Source of the DNA: Bacteroidota bacterium
Lineage (GTDB): Bacteria > Bacteroidota > Bacteroidia > Flavobacteriales_D > Crocinitomicaceae
Direction: 5' to 3'
Assembly (NCBI GenBank): GCA_030148165.1
Contig: JASBTZ010000012.1
Coordinates: 1 to 56,267, forward strand
DNA: 56,267 nucleotides
Shown here: piece by piece, positions 46,611 to 54,180 of the stretch
Layout of the letters: every line of letters starts with the position of its first letter
Position numbering within the stretch: position 1 is the first letter of the stretch
The notes under the pieces: generated by a model
Database searches by the model: none
What the model saw: only the letters and a program-made list of their open reading frames with translations
Told to the model about the DNA's origin: nothing
Position numbers and translations under genes: made by a program

Positions 46611-48148
46611 CTCAACAACTCCTTTAAAGTTGACAACGCTTCTGTTCTTTCTTTGTCCAGCTCCTCGATCTGTTTGATGATGACATCAGGAGCTTCGTAT
46701 TCGATTTCTTCATACACAATCTCCTTGTAGCGATTAATGGAAAGATCCCAATCGTTTTCTTTGATATCTGAGAAAGGAACAAGGAAGGATTGGTCGGTTC
46801 GACTTCGACTACGCTCAGCCACCCCGTTTCTCTCAGCAAATCTGGCGATGATGTCCGGTAAGTTGAACTTGTCGTGTAGTGCTTTTTGTTGTTCCTCTGA
46901 CAGTTCGTCAGCTCCTTCACCAAAGGCAAAGGCATCAAACACTTCTTCCGGAACTAATAGGTTTCGTTTGTCGTCCAGGGATTTACCATCCGCTTTCATG
47001 TCGTAGAACCACACGTTGTCTGTGCCACCTGTACCTGTTTTGGTAAAGATCATGATGGCCGTGCTTACTCCTGCATAGGGTTTGAAAACCCCGCTCGGCA
47101 TGGAAATTACTGCCTCCAATTTGTTGTTTGCAATGATCTCTTCGCGAATGCTTTTGTGGGCTTTTCCACTTCCAAACAGTACTCCATCCGGTACGATCAC
47201 TGCACAACGCCCACCTTTTTTGAGCATTCGCAACATCAGGGCAAGGAATAGCAATTCCGTTTTGGTAGTGTTGGTTACGTTTTTAAGTCCAGGTGCAATA
47301 CTTTCCTTGTCAATAGTTCCTTTGAATGGAGGGTTTGCAAGGATGAGCGTATAGGCATCGTGTACCGTATTGTCTTTACTCACTGCATCCACATCAATGA
47401 TGTTTGGCTCTTCCACACCGTGTAGGTATAAATTCATGGAAGCAATGCGCAACATGGTTGCATCGAATTCCATTCCGTTGAACATTTCTTTGTTGATGTG
47501 GTTGGAATCCTTGTCGAGGTCGGTAACACTGTAGTGTTTGTCGATGTATTCTTTTACCGCTACTAAAAATCCTGCGGAACCTGCTGAAGGATCACAAGCA
47601 GTATCTTCTAATGTAGGCTTCATCAGCTCCACCATTAATTTAATGATGTGTCGAGGTGTTCTAAACTGACCTGCAGTACCGCCACCTTCGAGTTTCGAAA
47701 GCAAGTATTCGTAGATGTCACCTTTTGTGTCCTGGTTAGACATATTGATGTTCTCCAACTTCTCCATCACCTGATCCAATACCATTGGCTTTGAGATGCC
47801 AAAGGTTGCTCCGCGCATATAGGTTGAGAACAGGCTCTTTTCTTGACCCAATGTTCGAATGAATGGGAAGATACCATCAACAGTATTACTAAAGATCATG
47901 TGGCGCGCATTCACATCCATTTCTTTCAGGTTCTTCCAGCGGAATTGTTGCTGATCTTCACTGAAGATCGGGGTATATTTAAAACCTCTTTTGGCCTTTA
48001 ACTCGTTTCGTATCTCAGTCTCATCCAAATCTTTAATGAAGATGAGGTATGTGAGCTGTTCAACTATTGTGATCGTGTTAGTAATACCTCCGGTCCAAAA
48101 GGTGTTCCAGATCTGATCGATTTGTGATTTTAATTCTCCTGTTATCAT
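46607..48148 (-). CDS. hsdM: Type I restriction DNA methyltransferase subunit (HsdM)
   Basis: 513 residues. N6-adenine methyltransferase of a type I system: N-terminal helical HsdM domain (about 5-130), motif I DPSAGSAGF (186-194), and catalytic motif IV ANPPF (271-275), intact. A spaced segment of about residues 442-451 (VAERSRSRTD) is encoded by a palindromic repeat-like sequence and looks inserted before the conserved SFLVPFSDIKENDWDLSINRYKE. Its promoter carries the shared palindrome. It is followed by hsdS with a 4-base overlap. Length is normal for the family. Confidence 0.95.
   Translation of the reverse strand: MITGELKSQIDQIWNTFWTGGITNTITIVEQLTYLIFIKDLDETEIRNELKAKRGFKYTPIFSEDQQQFRWKNLKEMDVNARHMIFSNTVDGIFPFIRTLGQEKSLFSTYMRGATFGISKPMVLDQVMEKLENINMSNQDTKGDIYEYLLSKLEGGGTAGQFRTPRHIIKLMVELMKPTLEDTACDPSAGSAGFLVAVKEYIDKHYSVTDLDKDSNHINKEMFNGMEFDATMLRIASMNLYLHGVEEPNIIDVDAVSKDNTVHDAYTLILANPPFKGTIDKESIAPGLKNVTNTTKTELLFLALMLRMLKKGGRCAVIVPDGVLFGSGKAHKSIREEIIANNKLEAVISMPSGVFKPYAGVSTAIMIFTKTGTGGTDNVWFYDMKADGKSLDDKRNLLVPEEVFDAFAFGEGADELSEEQQKALHDKFNLPDIIARFAERNGVAERSRSRTDQSFLVPFSDIKENDWDLSINRYKEIVYEEIEYEAPDVIIKQIEELDKERTEALSTLKELLR
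46795..46823. repeat. Short palindrome-like repeat inside hsdM
   Basis: The 29-base segment contains TTCGACTTCGACTACGCTCA, resembling the interspersed elements with core TCGACTACGCTCA (or GGCTGAGCGTAGTCGAAG) often seen in flavobacterial and other Bacteroidota genomes. It is in frame and adds about 9-10 codons. There is no second copy that I found in this window. Confidence 0.45.
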
Positions 48149-48177
48149 GGGGGATGCTATTCGTATTGATTATTTGT

Positions 48178-48212
48178 TAAAGATAAATTTAATGTGTGCA
48201 GTATAGGTGCAT
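48178..48212 (-). promoter_or_regulatory. System promoter 2: palindrome GTGCAGTATAGGTGCAT plus -7 box
   Basis: Palindrome at 48196-48212, then exactly 10 bases, then TATCTTTA (48178-48185) on the minus strand; one mismatch from TAnnTTTG. The hsdM start codon is 29 bases further. Confidence 0.75.
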
Positions 48213-48219
48213 AGTTGAA

Positions 48220-49380
48220 TTAAATCTTCTGAGCTGATTTAACCCTAGTCATTGTTTGGTTTCGACGATGATCAAAGTAATCTTCCAATTCAGCTTCAAT
48301 TCTGTCATTTTCATTAAGTGAATACTGAGAAACAATGTTTGCCGGTATAATGCAACTGTCCGCTCCATTGTTTGGTCTAAAGAAGGCAAATCCTTTTTGA
48401 TAGTTAAAGTTAAATACCACCCCCAAAACTAAATTACTGTCGGTAATTTGGATTTCAGTTGTACTTTCCCAATTTTCTTGTTTTGGATTACCATCGACAT
48501 ATATTTTGAACCAAGTCAGAACATCCATAAGTTGATAAACAAGACTGGTTACCAGGTAACTGTTTTGAACTATTCTGATGTGTTGATCAATGGCAGAACG
48601 GTGAGATCCGGCTTGCGTGTAAATCAACAACCCTCTAATTAAATTTGACACTTCGGCCGGAAGGTGAGTCTCATCAAGATGCTTGAAGCCTTTCTCTTCA
48701 AAGTAGTTACCGTCGCGATCCTTACCTGCGAGAAATTTGCTTGATTCATTTAATGCTATACCAGATTGTATGAACTCAGCCGGCAACAATTTATACTTAT
48801 TAAAGGCGACAAAAAGGTCTTCGATTAACTTTCGGATCGTATTGAAGTGATCGTTCGTATTACCAGAATCTTCGATCTTTAATAGGCTGAGGAGATCTTG
48901 TCCTGCTGATTCACCTATATAGCGTTCGGTACACACATCAAAGGCTCGTTTATGTTTGAAGCGTAACTGTGTGTCTTCTTGTTTATCCGCCGCAGCTTTG
49001 ATATCAACAAAAAGCTGCTCTATGTCGTTATCATCGGCCTTTTTATATACCTTAAGAAAGGCTTTTGTGAACTGGCGATCATCGTATGCTTCTGCTTGGC
49101 CGGTTAATACAAATATTTCGAACTTTTTGGGGAGTTGTAGAATTCTCTCCTTCGCACGGTGAACGTTGTCGGTATCTTCCGATCCTGCAATATCACTATC
49201 ACTTTCTAAAAATTTTGCATCTAAGAGAACTCCATCGTAAAAGGTATAATTTCTCTCCAATTCATCTATACCGTCTAACGATTTGAATGGTACCAGGTTA
49301 ATCCCGTTTCGTTTAGCACGACCTTTGGTTCCTGTCAGGGTTTCATGCTCATCATCAATCCATAATACATTGTATTCCAT
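48220..49380 (-). CDS. Response regulator fused to a helical domain and a cold-shock domain
   Basis: 386 residues. Receiver domain about 1-130 with the acidic pair D9 D10 (LWIDDE), phospho-acceptor D54 (GVLLDAKF), T93 (VLTGQ) and conserved lysine K113 or K114 (VYKKAD): all key residues present. The middle (about 140-300) is helical (TIRKLIEDLFVAFNKYKLL ... EVSNLIRGLLIYTQAGSHRSAIDQH) and reminds one of a HEPN-like bundle, unproven. The end (about 318-380) is cold-shock-like: LGVVFNFNYQKGFAFFRP with RNP1-type KGFAFF (329-334). So a phosphorylation-controlled RNA/ssDNA-binding output is likely. It starts 2 bases after its partner kinase gene's stop. No DNA-binding HTH is present. Confidence 0.9.
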   Translation of the reverse strand: MEYNVLWIDDEHETLTGTKGRAKRNGINLVPFKSLDGIDELERNYTFYDGVLLDAKFLESDSDIAGSEDTDNVHRAKERILQLPKKFEIFVLTGQAEAYDDRQFTKAFLKVYKKADDNDIEQLFVDIKAAADKQEDTQLRFKHKRAFDVCTERYIGESAGQDLLSLLKIEDSGNTNDHFNTIRKLIEDLFVAFNKYKLLPAEFIQSGIALNESSKFLAGKDRDGNYFEEKGFKHLDETHLPAEVSNLIRGLLIYTQAGSHRSAIDQHIRIVQNSYLVTSLVYQLMDVLTWFKIYVDGNPKQENWESTTEIQITDSNLVLGVVFNFNYQKGFAFFRPNNGADSCIIPANIVSQYSLNENDRIEAELEDYFDHRRNQTMTRVKSAQKI

Positions 49381-49382
49381 AC

Positions 49383-51827
49383 TTAACCTATCAATTTTAT
49401 CTTAAACTTAAATTCGAATTCAACCGGGTAAACATCCTTATCATCAAGATGTAACTCCCAATTTGGATTTCCAAAATATGTGGCTATCCTATTAATATCA
49501 TATCCCCCTAATCCTGTTCCTTTCACGGGATGCGCAGTTGTATATTTTGTGGTGAATTTTTCTTGGGTAAAATTCTTTGGAAAAGGATTACCATTATTCC
49601 TAATACGAACAAATAAATAATCATCCTGATCCACCAATTCGATCACAACTTCATTTGTTACGTTTTTTTCGGGAAAAGCATATTTATTTGCGTTCGTAAG
49701 TACATTATCCAACAACACCTGTAATAGTGTTACATTGGTTTTAATTCCTCGGGTACCAAGTTCCTGACCCTTCAGTAGAAATTTCTTAAGCTCGAATTTG
49801 AACCCATTATTATTCAACGATGAAACAAAGTTGTTCAATTGCTTAAGTGAAATCAAGGATAGTGGGTAATCGTCAAGGATCAGGCCGTTCTCACCTTTTT
49901 CAAGAATCTCCGTCATGTGTCCGACATCTTTTTTGATTTCCTTCAATGCCTCAATTACATCTAAACCATAGAACTTCTTGAATTCATTATTAATTGACTC
50001 TATCGACTTCTCATTCTTTGTCAAGAAATCAAGAATATTATCTGCCCAATCCAATATATTTTGTCTTGGACGACCTAAGGAGTGTTTTAACGATGCAAAC
50101 TCATCGAATTTCTTCAGGGTTTGACCATGTGCTAATGCATTTCGTTCCGCCTCCAAAGACTTGATCTTATCGGAAAGTTCAAATAGCCCCTGAACCTTAC
50201 CTTCCTGTTCCTGGATGGAAGGAAGTTTAACTACAATCTTTAATATGTCTGCTTTCCTGATAGATGGAATACTTCCGGTGGTGCTATAACCTTCCAGCTG
50301 TTCTTTAACGTAGTCGGCATCTAACTCATTAATTAGATAGGTGCTATTGACTTTCGACGAGTCAATAAAAAAGGCTTCTATATCATTTGAAATATAAATT
50401 GGGATGCCAACATACTTGAAGTAAGTTGGTTTCAAGGATTTCCATCTCGTAGCTAATAAAAGACAAGATGAATCAATACGTTTAAACCCAGGTCTGGTAA
50501 TATGTCCAACATCTATTTTAGAGAGATCAAGAGAACTGTTTAAAGGGTCATTGCTTAAATCCCGAATGCGTACAATAGGTCCAAGCTCATTCACCTCGGC
50601 CCTGAATCCCCTGAATGGCTTTATGATGTCATTTAACTGTACGCCATCAATATTTTTGAATCGGTATCGATCTCCAACCAAACTATAGTCATCCTCACGA
50701 ATGCGACCAATATCAACAAACCATGAGTAGTTATTTTCACTCGTATCTGCATAGATCCCCCCTAATTTGTAGTCATCCAGTGTCTTTTTTTTAGTGGAAG
50801 GATTATATAAAGAATCTGCATTGATGAAACGGATCATACCGCGCGTTTCTTTCTGCTTGTTGATAATTAGGATACAAGTTTTTATTCCAGTTCCCTGAAA
50901 AATTCCTGATGGTAGTGAAATTACTGTTTCTAGATTTCCCGATTCAACCAGCATTTCCCGAATCTTTTTATCGCCAGATGCATTCGACAAAAACCCAAGA
51001 GGAAGAACAACAATCATTCTACCGGATCTTGTCAATGAACTCAATCCTTTGTATAGTAGGAACTGTTCAGCAGTTTTTACGAAAGGTGGGACATCGAAAT
51101 CATTGTGGGAAATCCTCGCACGAAATGGTGGTGTAGAAACGATTAAATCAAATTTTCTATCGGGCCAGTTGGAAATCGAATTGTCACATGAAAACCTTGA
51201 AGTTCCAGGTCTTCTTGATGCAATTATTCTCAAAGCACCAATTGCCCATGTTCTTCTGTTAAGTTCTTGTCCGTAATAAGTACTTCCATTCTCAAAAGAA
51301 ACACCATAAGATGCCAATCCAGCAAATGGATTGAATACTTCATCAGAATGCCTTTCTTTCGTAAGACCTGATATAAACCTTGATAATTCAAGAGGCTGTA
51401 AATGCTCAACCCCACGAACACCTTGAGATTCAATTATTTTATGAAGAACACTATCAAATATGCCTGGAAAGTGATCATCAAGAACTTTTTTATTGATTGA
51501 TCCGATTACACCTAATATTCTGTGTAGTCCATCGTCTTTAATATGTCTGAGGATAGGAGAAATCTCATTATGAATCTCAATCAAATCATGTCTCGCGTTC
51601 TTTCTATGAAGCTTTTCATATACCAATCTCTCAAATTCAATTCTATCTCTAGTTTCGTAAATGAGTTGATCAGAAAGAATCCCTTCTCGATAGTATGAAA
51701 GAAGTAGAAGCACAATATGATAATCTTCCGGACGAACTGCCTCGTTTCTAAGTACATTAAAAATGTCCCAAACGCGTTGCATAACAGCTTCTATTGGATT
51801 AATATCATCAAGTGTAAATTCTCTCAT
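49383..51827 (-). CDS. Fusion of methyltransferase-like domain, half specificity subunit and histidine kinase
   Basis: 814 residues. N-terminal helical HsdM-like part (1-150); Rossmann MTase region with motif I-like EVFNPFAGLASYG (163-175) and motif IV-like LIVSTPPF (228-235). The usual catalytic N of NPPF is a T (T232), so methylation is probably lost or weak. Residues about 395-545 look like one HsdS recognition half (VGHITRPGF ... GSIPSIRKADILKIVVKLP), then a helical linker. Residues about 570-814 are a histidine kinase: H-box LKHSLGRPRQN (H582), N-box LLDNVLTNANKYAF (N708, N712), G1 RNNGNPFP (744-749) and G2 GTGLGGY (770-776). It would bind a DNA target and signal to the adjacent response regulator. 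Own promoter with the shared palindrome. Confidence 0.9.
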   Translation of the reverse strand: MREFTLDDINPIEAVMQRVWDIFNVLRNEAVRPEDYHIVLLLLSYYREGILSDQLIYETRDRIEFERLVYEKLHRKNARHDLIEIHNEISPILRHIKDDGLHRILGVIGSINKKVLDDHFPGIFDSVLHKIIESQGVRGVEHLQPLELSRFISGLTKERHSDEVFNPFAGLASYGVSFENGSTYYGQELNRRTWAIGALRIIASRRPGTSRFSCDNSISNWPDRKFDLIVSTPPFRARISHNDFDVPPFVKTAEQFLLYKGLSSLTRSGRMIVVLPLGFLSNASGDKKIREMLVESGNLETVISLPSGIFQGTGIKTCILIINKQKETRGMIRFINADSLYNPSTKKKTLDDYKLGGIYADTSENNYSWFVDIGRIREDDYSLVGDRYRFKNIDGVQLNDIIKPFRGFRAEVNELGPIVRIRDLSNDPLNSSLDLSKIDVGHITRPGFKRIDSSCLLLATRWKSLKPTYFKYVGIPIYISNDIEAFFIDSSKVNSTYLINELDADYVKEQLEGYSTTGSIPSIRKADILKIVVKLPSIQEQEGKVQGLFELSDKIKSLEAERNALAHGQTLKKFDEFASLKHSLGRPRQNILDWADNILDFLTKNEKSIESINNEFKKFYGLDVIEALKEIKKDVGHMTEILEKGENGLILDDYPLSLISLKQLNNFVSSLNNNGFKFELKKFLLKGQELGTRGIKTNVTLLQVLLDNVLTNANKYAFPEKNVTNEVVIELVDQDDYLFVRIRNNGNPFPKNFTQEKFTTKYTTAHPVKGTGLGGYDINRIATYFGNPNWELHLDDKDVYPVEFEFKFKIKLIG

Positions 51828-51851
51828 AAACTTGTTCTAATTGGATTGTTT

Positions 51852-51886
51852 CAAATATCAGATTTTTCTGTGCAGTATAGGCGCAC
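51852..51886 (-). promoter_or_regulatory. System promoter 3: palindrome GTGCAGTATAGGCGCAC plus -7 box
   Basis: Palindrome at 51870-51886, exactly 10 bases, then GATATTTG (51852-51859) on the minus strand, one mismatch from TAnnTTTG. The start codon of the methylase-kinase gene is 24 bases downstream. Confidence 0.7.
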
Positions 51887-51888
51887 TC

Positions 51889-52869
51889 TTACTGATTAAT
51901 TACTTTTTTAGCTTCCTCAATTAGAATTGTTTTCAAATTGGCAGGACTAATTACCTGGACATCTCCACCAAAAGACATAAGATAACTTGTGAATTCTCGG
52001 TTTATCTTTAGATTTAAATGAATTCGGCCGTCTTTAAGTTTTTGAGATCCATGAATGGGCTTCGACAACACATAGGGAAGACGATGCTCCGAAAACTCCA
52101 GGACTATGTCTTCAGCAAATTGATCTTCAGGATTGGTAACACCGATTATATCCTCGAAGTATTCCTCGAAGTCTATCTGGCAATTTACGTAAGAGTTGGA
52201 TAGAGACTCAATTCCTGCAATTCTATCTAATGCAAGATTTTGAATTTTGTTGAATTCATCATTCAGACCAAACAGGAACCAACGATTATTATACTGCTTC
52301 AAGTGGTAGGGGTGTATGATGTATTCGATAGGTTTTTCCATTTTGAAACCTTGATATATGATCTTTAGGACCACTTTAGATTTAATGAAATTGTACAATT
52401 CCTGTAGGTGTTCAATTCCCCTTAAGTATGGATTATGATCAAAACTTATTATCTCATTGTTTTGTGCTTCCAAGGTGTCTCTTAGTTTAGTTTCCAGTTC
52501 GGCCATCCATTCGAAATTTGGAAGGCCTTTTATTCGACCAAAAATTTCAAGAGCATCTGATATCTGCTCCATTTCTTCAGGGTTAATTGGACTTTTCTCG
52601 ATACTAAAACTATCGTCGTCATACCGATAATATACCTGTTTACCATCTCTCATAGATTCAATGGGTGCAGTGTATCCAGCGTCACTTTTCATGAAGGTTA
52701 TATCATCGAATATTTGCCTTCTAGAAACTGTAATAGCCTCACCGACATGTTCAGAAATTCCATTTGAACAGGCATCAATCAGATCATTAATGTAGAACCG
52801 ACGGTATTTATTGCTAAAGCAGCGGTCTAGGATCTTGTATCGGATGAGAGCTCTTTTATTAGTGGCCAT
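51889..52869 (-). CDS. WYL-domain transcription regulator
   Basis: 326 residues. N-terminal winged HTH-like region about 1-75 (INDLIDACSNGISEHVGEAITVSRRQIFDDITFM), a middle linker, and a WYL domain about 160-255 with KIIYQGFKMEKPIEYIIHPYHLKQYNNRWFLFGLNDEF. WYL proteins often control defence islands and respond to nucleic-acid ligands. The gene sits between system promoter 4's gene and system promoter 3, same strand as all partners. No palindrome was found directly upstream of its own start, only the terminator of the 55-aa gene. It is the natural candidate to bind the four palindromes. Confidence 0.92.
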   Translation of the reverse strand: MATNKRALIRYKILDRCFSNKYRRFYINDLIDACSNGISEHVGEAITVSRRQIFDDITFMKSDAGYTAPIESMRDGKQVYYRYDDDSFSIEKSPINPEEMEQISDALEIFGRIKGLPNFEWMAELETKLRDTLEAQNNEIISFDHNPYLRGIEHLQELYNFIKSKVVLKIIYQGFKMEKPIEYIIHPYHLKQYNNRWFLFGLNDEFNKIQNLALDRIAGIESLSNSYVNCQIDFEEYFEDIIGVTNPEDQFAEDIVLEFSEHRLPYVLSKPIHGSQKLKDGRIHLNLKINREFTSYLMSFGGDVQVISPANLKTILIEEAKKVINQ

Positions 52870-52899
52870 AACTGTTTGTTAATAATGGGTGTTAAAATA

Positions 52900-52932
52900 G
52901 TAAAAAGGGGGAGTAGCCCTCCCCCTTTTTAC
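52900..52932 (-). terminator. Strong terminator of the 55-aa gene
   Basis: GTAAAAAGGGGGAG and CTCCCCCTTTTTAC are perfect 14-base arms with a TAGCC loop, and the A/T ends allow use in either direction. It abuts the stop codon of the gene at 52933-53100 and insulates the WYL gene from it. Confidence 0.9.
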
Positions 52933-53100
52933 TTAAGCGTAGCTTGATAATTTCCAAACTACCGCTTTTCCAGCATAAGGAGGCATCGTATTCCCCTTTG
53001 CGATTGGAGCTGTCGTAGTTGGTGCTCCAACTACTTTCCATACTCCGCTCTCAGGGCAATTTTCACCTGTCTTTGCTGTCGTGCCAATTGGTTTTCGCAT
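52933..53100 (-). CDS. 55-residue protein of the system, unknown function
   Basis: Protein starts MRKPIGTTAKTGENCPESG and ends GKAVVWKLSSYA. The pattern G-x2-C-P-x-S-G-x-W ... P-I-A-K-G-N-x-M-P-P-Y-x-G-K-x-V-x-W is compact and resembles small one-domain proteins of the YjzC-like kind; I recognise the flavour, not a family. There is one Cys. It is bracketed by system promoter 4 (99-base leader) and a terminator that directly follows its stop, strong evidence of a real, separately transcribed gene. It shares the palindrome with the restriction genes, so it is part of the regulon. It could be an antirestriction-like control or adaptor protein; unproven. Confidence 0.75.
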   Translation of the reverse strand: MRKPIGTTAKTGENCPESGVWKVVGAPTTTAPIAKGNTMPPYAGKAVVWKLSSYA

Positions 53101-53198
53101 GACGGATCAAATTAACATTCCTACCATAGGGGCAGTACCTCGAGTGATTCAGGGTACTCTCAAAACACTCACTCATTATATTTTGCGAATCACTGAAA

Positions 53199-53233
53199 CA
53201 AACTTAAACTGAACCTGTGCGGTGTAACTGCAC
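53199..53233 (-). promoter_or_regulatory. System promoter 4: palindrome GTGCGGTGTAACTGCAC plus -7 box
   Basis: Palindrome at 53217-53233, exactly 10 bases, then TAAGTTTG (53199-53206), a perfect -7 box on the minus strand. The leader before the 55-aa gene is about 95 bases, longer than at the three other promoters. Confidence 0.75.
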
Positions 53234-53342
53234 TGGAAAATTAAATGTGAAGAATTAATTACTACATAAAGTATGGTGTAATAATTCTGAATCATCCCCA
53301 CCAAATTGACAAAAATCTCGCGCTAAAAATTAATTATAAGGC

Positions 53343-53420
53343 TCGTAAAAATTATCCAAGTTACTCGTGTAACCCCAGTACACAAGAGTAAACGAGAGCA
53401 TATCCATGTAATTTTTACGA
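53343..53420. repeat. Inverted repeat with 12-base arms
   Basis: TCGTAAAAATTA (53343-53354) and TAATTTTTACGA (53409-53420), perfect, separated by 54 bases that hold further partial pairs (CTCGTGTA and TACACAAGAG). It lies in the 391 bases between the system promoter and the Cys-rich gene, an otherwise gene-free stretch. An AT palindrome GAAAATTAATTTTC is further right near 53460. It may be an RNA structure, recombination or origin-related site. Confidence 0.5.
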
Positions 53421-53491
53421 CCGCCTCGAGAATTAATTAAATAATTATTGGAAATTCCCGAAAATTAATTTTCCGCCTGAAATTATCGGAA

Positions 53492-53944
53492 TTAATTTTC
53501 ATCTGAATTTATGGATTCAATGAGACCAAGAAATGATTTGAAGGTGTCTTGTTTCGTATTTGTTTGAAATATTTCATCTCTTTCGCTTAGCTCAATGATT
53601 TGAATGCTCTTTAGACCGGTTAATCGATAAGCGAACCTACCTAATGCGAAAAAAGATTCTCCATTACGTATTACTGATTCCCCATAATCACCATACGAAA
53701 ATCCTCGTTTGCCAATTAGACGGAATTTAAAACTTGTCTCTCCAAAGATTTTAAAAAACTCTTCGCAGAGATCGCAGTCAAGAATATAGCGATCTATAAA
53801 TATATGACGATTGCCTTTGATTTTGTTCTTTCGAAGGTTGTGGTATTTATTTCTGCAAGGATCAGAGCAAAATTCCTGATCGCTTCTTACAGGCTCGAAC
53901 TCCTCATTACAGGAGTCGAGCTTACAAATGTATTCTTGCTTCAT
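53492..53944 (-). CDS. Cys-rich small protein next to the integrase genes
   Basis: 150 residues. The N-terminus has paired cysteines YICKLDSCNEEFEPVRSDQEFCSDPCRNKYHNLRKNK, a zinc-ribbon-like arrangement, and a further CDLCEEFF pair near 57-60. The remainder is a beta/alpha segment with no family recognised. Such proteins often accompany integrases in Bacteroidota elements, as far as I recall. Its ATG overlaps the stop of the HTH gene (ATGA), so the three genes int, HTH, Cys-rich form one operon. Confidence 0.7.
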   Translation of the reverse strand: MKQEYICKLDSCNEEFEPVRSDQEFCSDPCRNKYHNLRKNKIKGNRHIFIDRYILDCDLCEEFFKIFGETSFKFRLIGKRGFSYGDYGESVIRNGESFFALGRFAYRLTGLKSIQIIELSERDEIFQTNTKQDTFKSFLGLIESINSDEN

Positions 53945-54180
53945 TTCGTGGGTTTTGTTAGTGGAAGGATACTGTAGTAGACCTTCCCATTAATTTCCTT
54001 GGCCTCTATTAGGCCCTCATTTTTCCAATTCAGCAGCGTACGAACGCTAACATCATAAAGCTCGGCTGCTTTCTTGCGGCTCACCCAGTAAATTTGCTGG
54101 GGAGCCTGCAAGGAGATTTTCTCTAAAGCGACTTCGAATGATTTAATGAGTCGCTTAAGTTCCGCTGTGTTTTTCATCAC
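53941..54180 (-). CDS. Helix-turn-helix excisionase-like protein
   Basis: 79 residues. A long helical start is followed by YWVSRKKAAELYDVSVRTLLNWKNEGLIEAKEINGKVYYS, a MerR-like/excisionase-type winged HTH: residues about 31-70. In Bacteroidota elements such proteins are directionality factors that help excision, and their position directly after the integrase fits. It overlaps the integrase by 26 bases and the Cys-rich gene by 4. Confidence 0.85.
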   Translation of the reverse strand: MMKNTAELKRLIKSFEVALEKISLQAPQQIYWVSRKKAAELYDVSVRTLLNWKNEGLIEAKEINGKVYYSILPLTKPTK

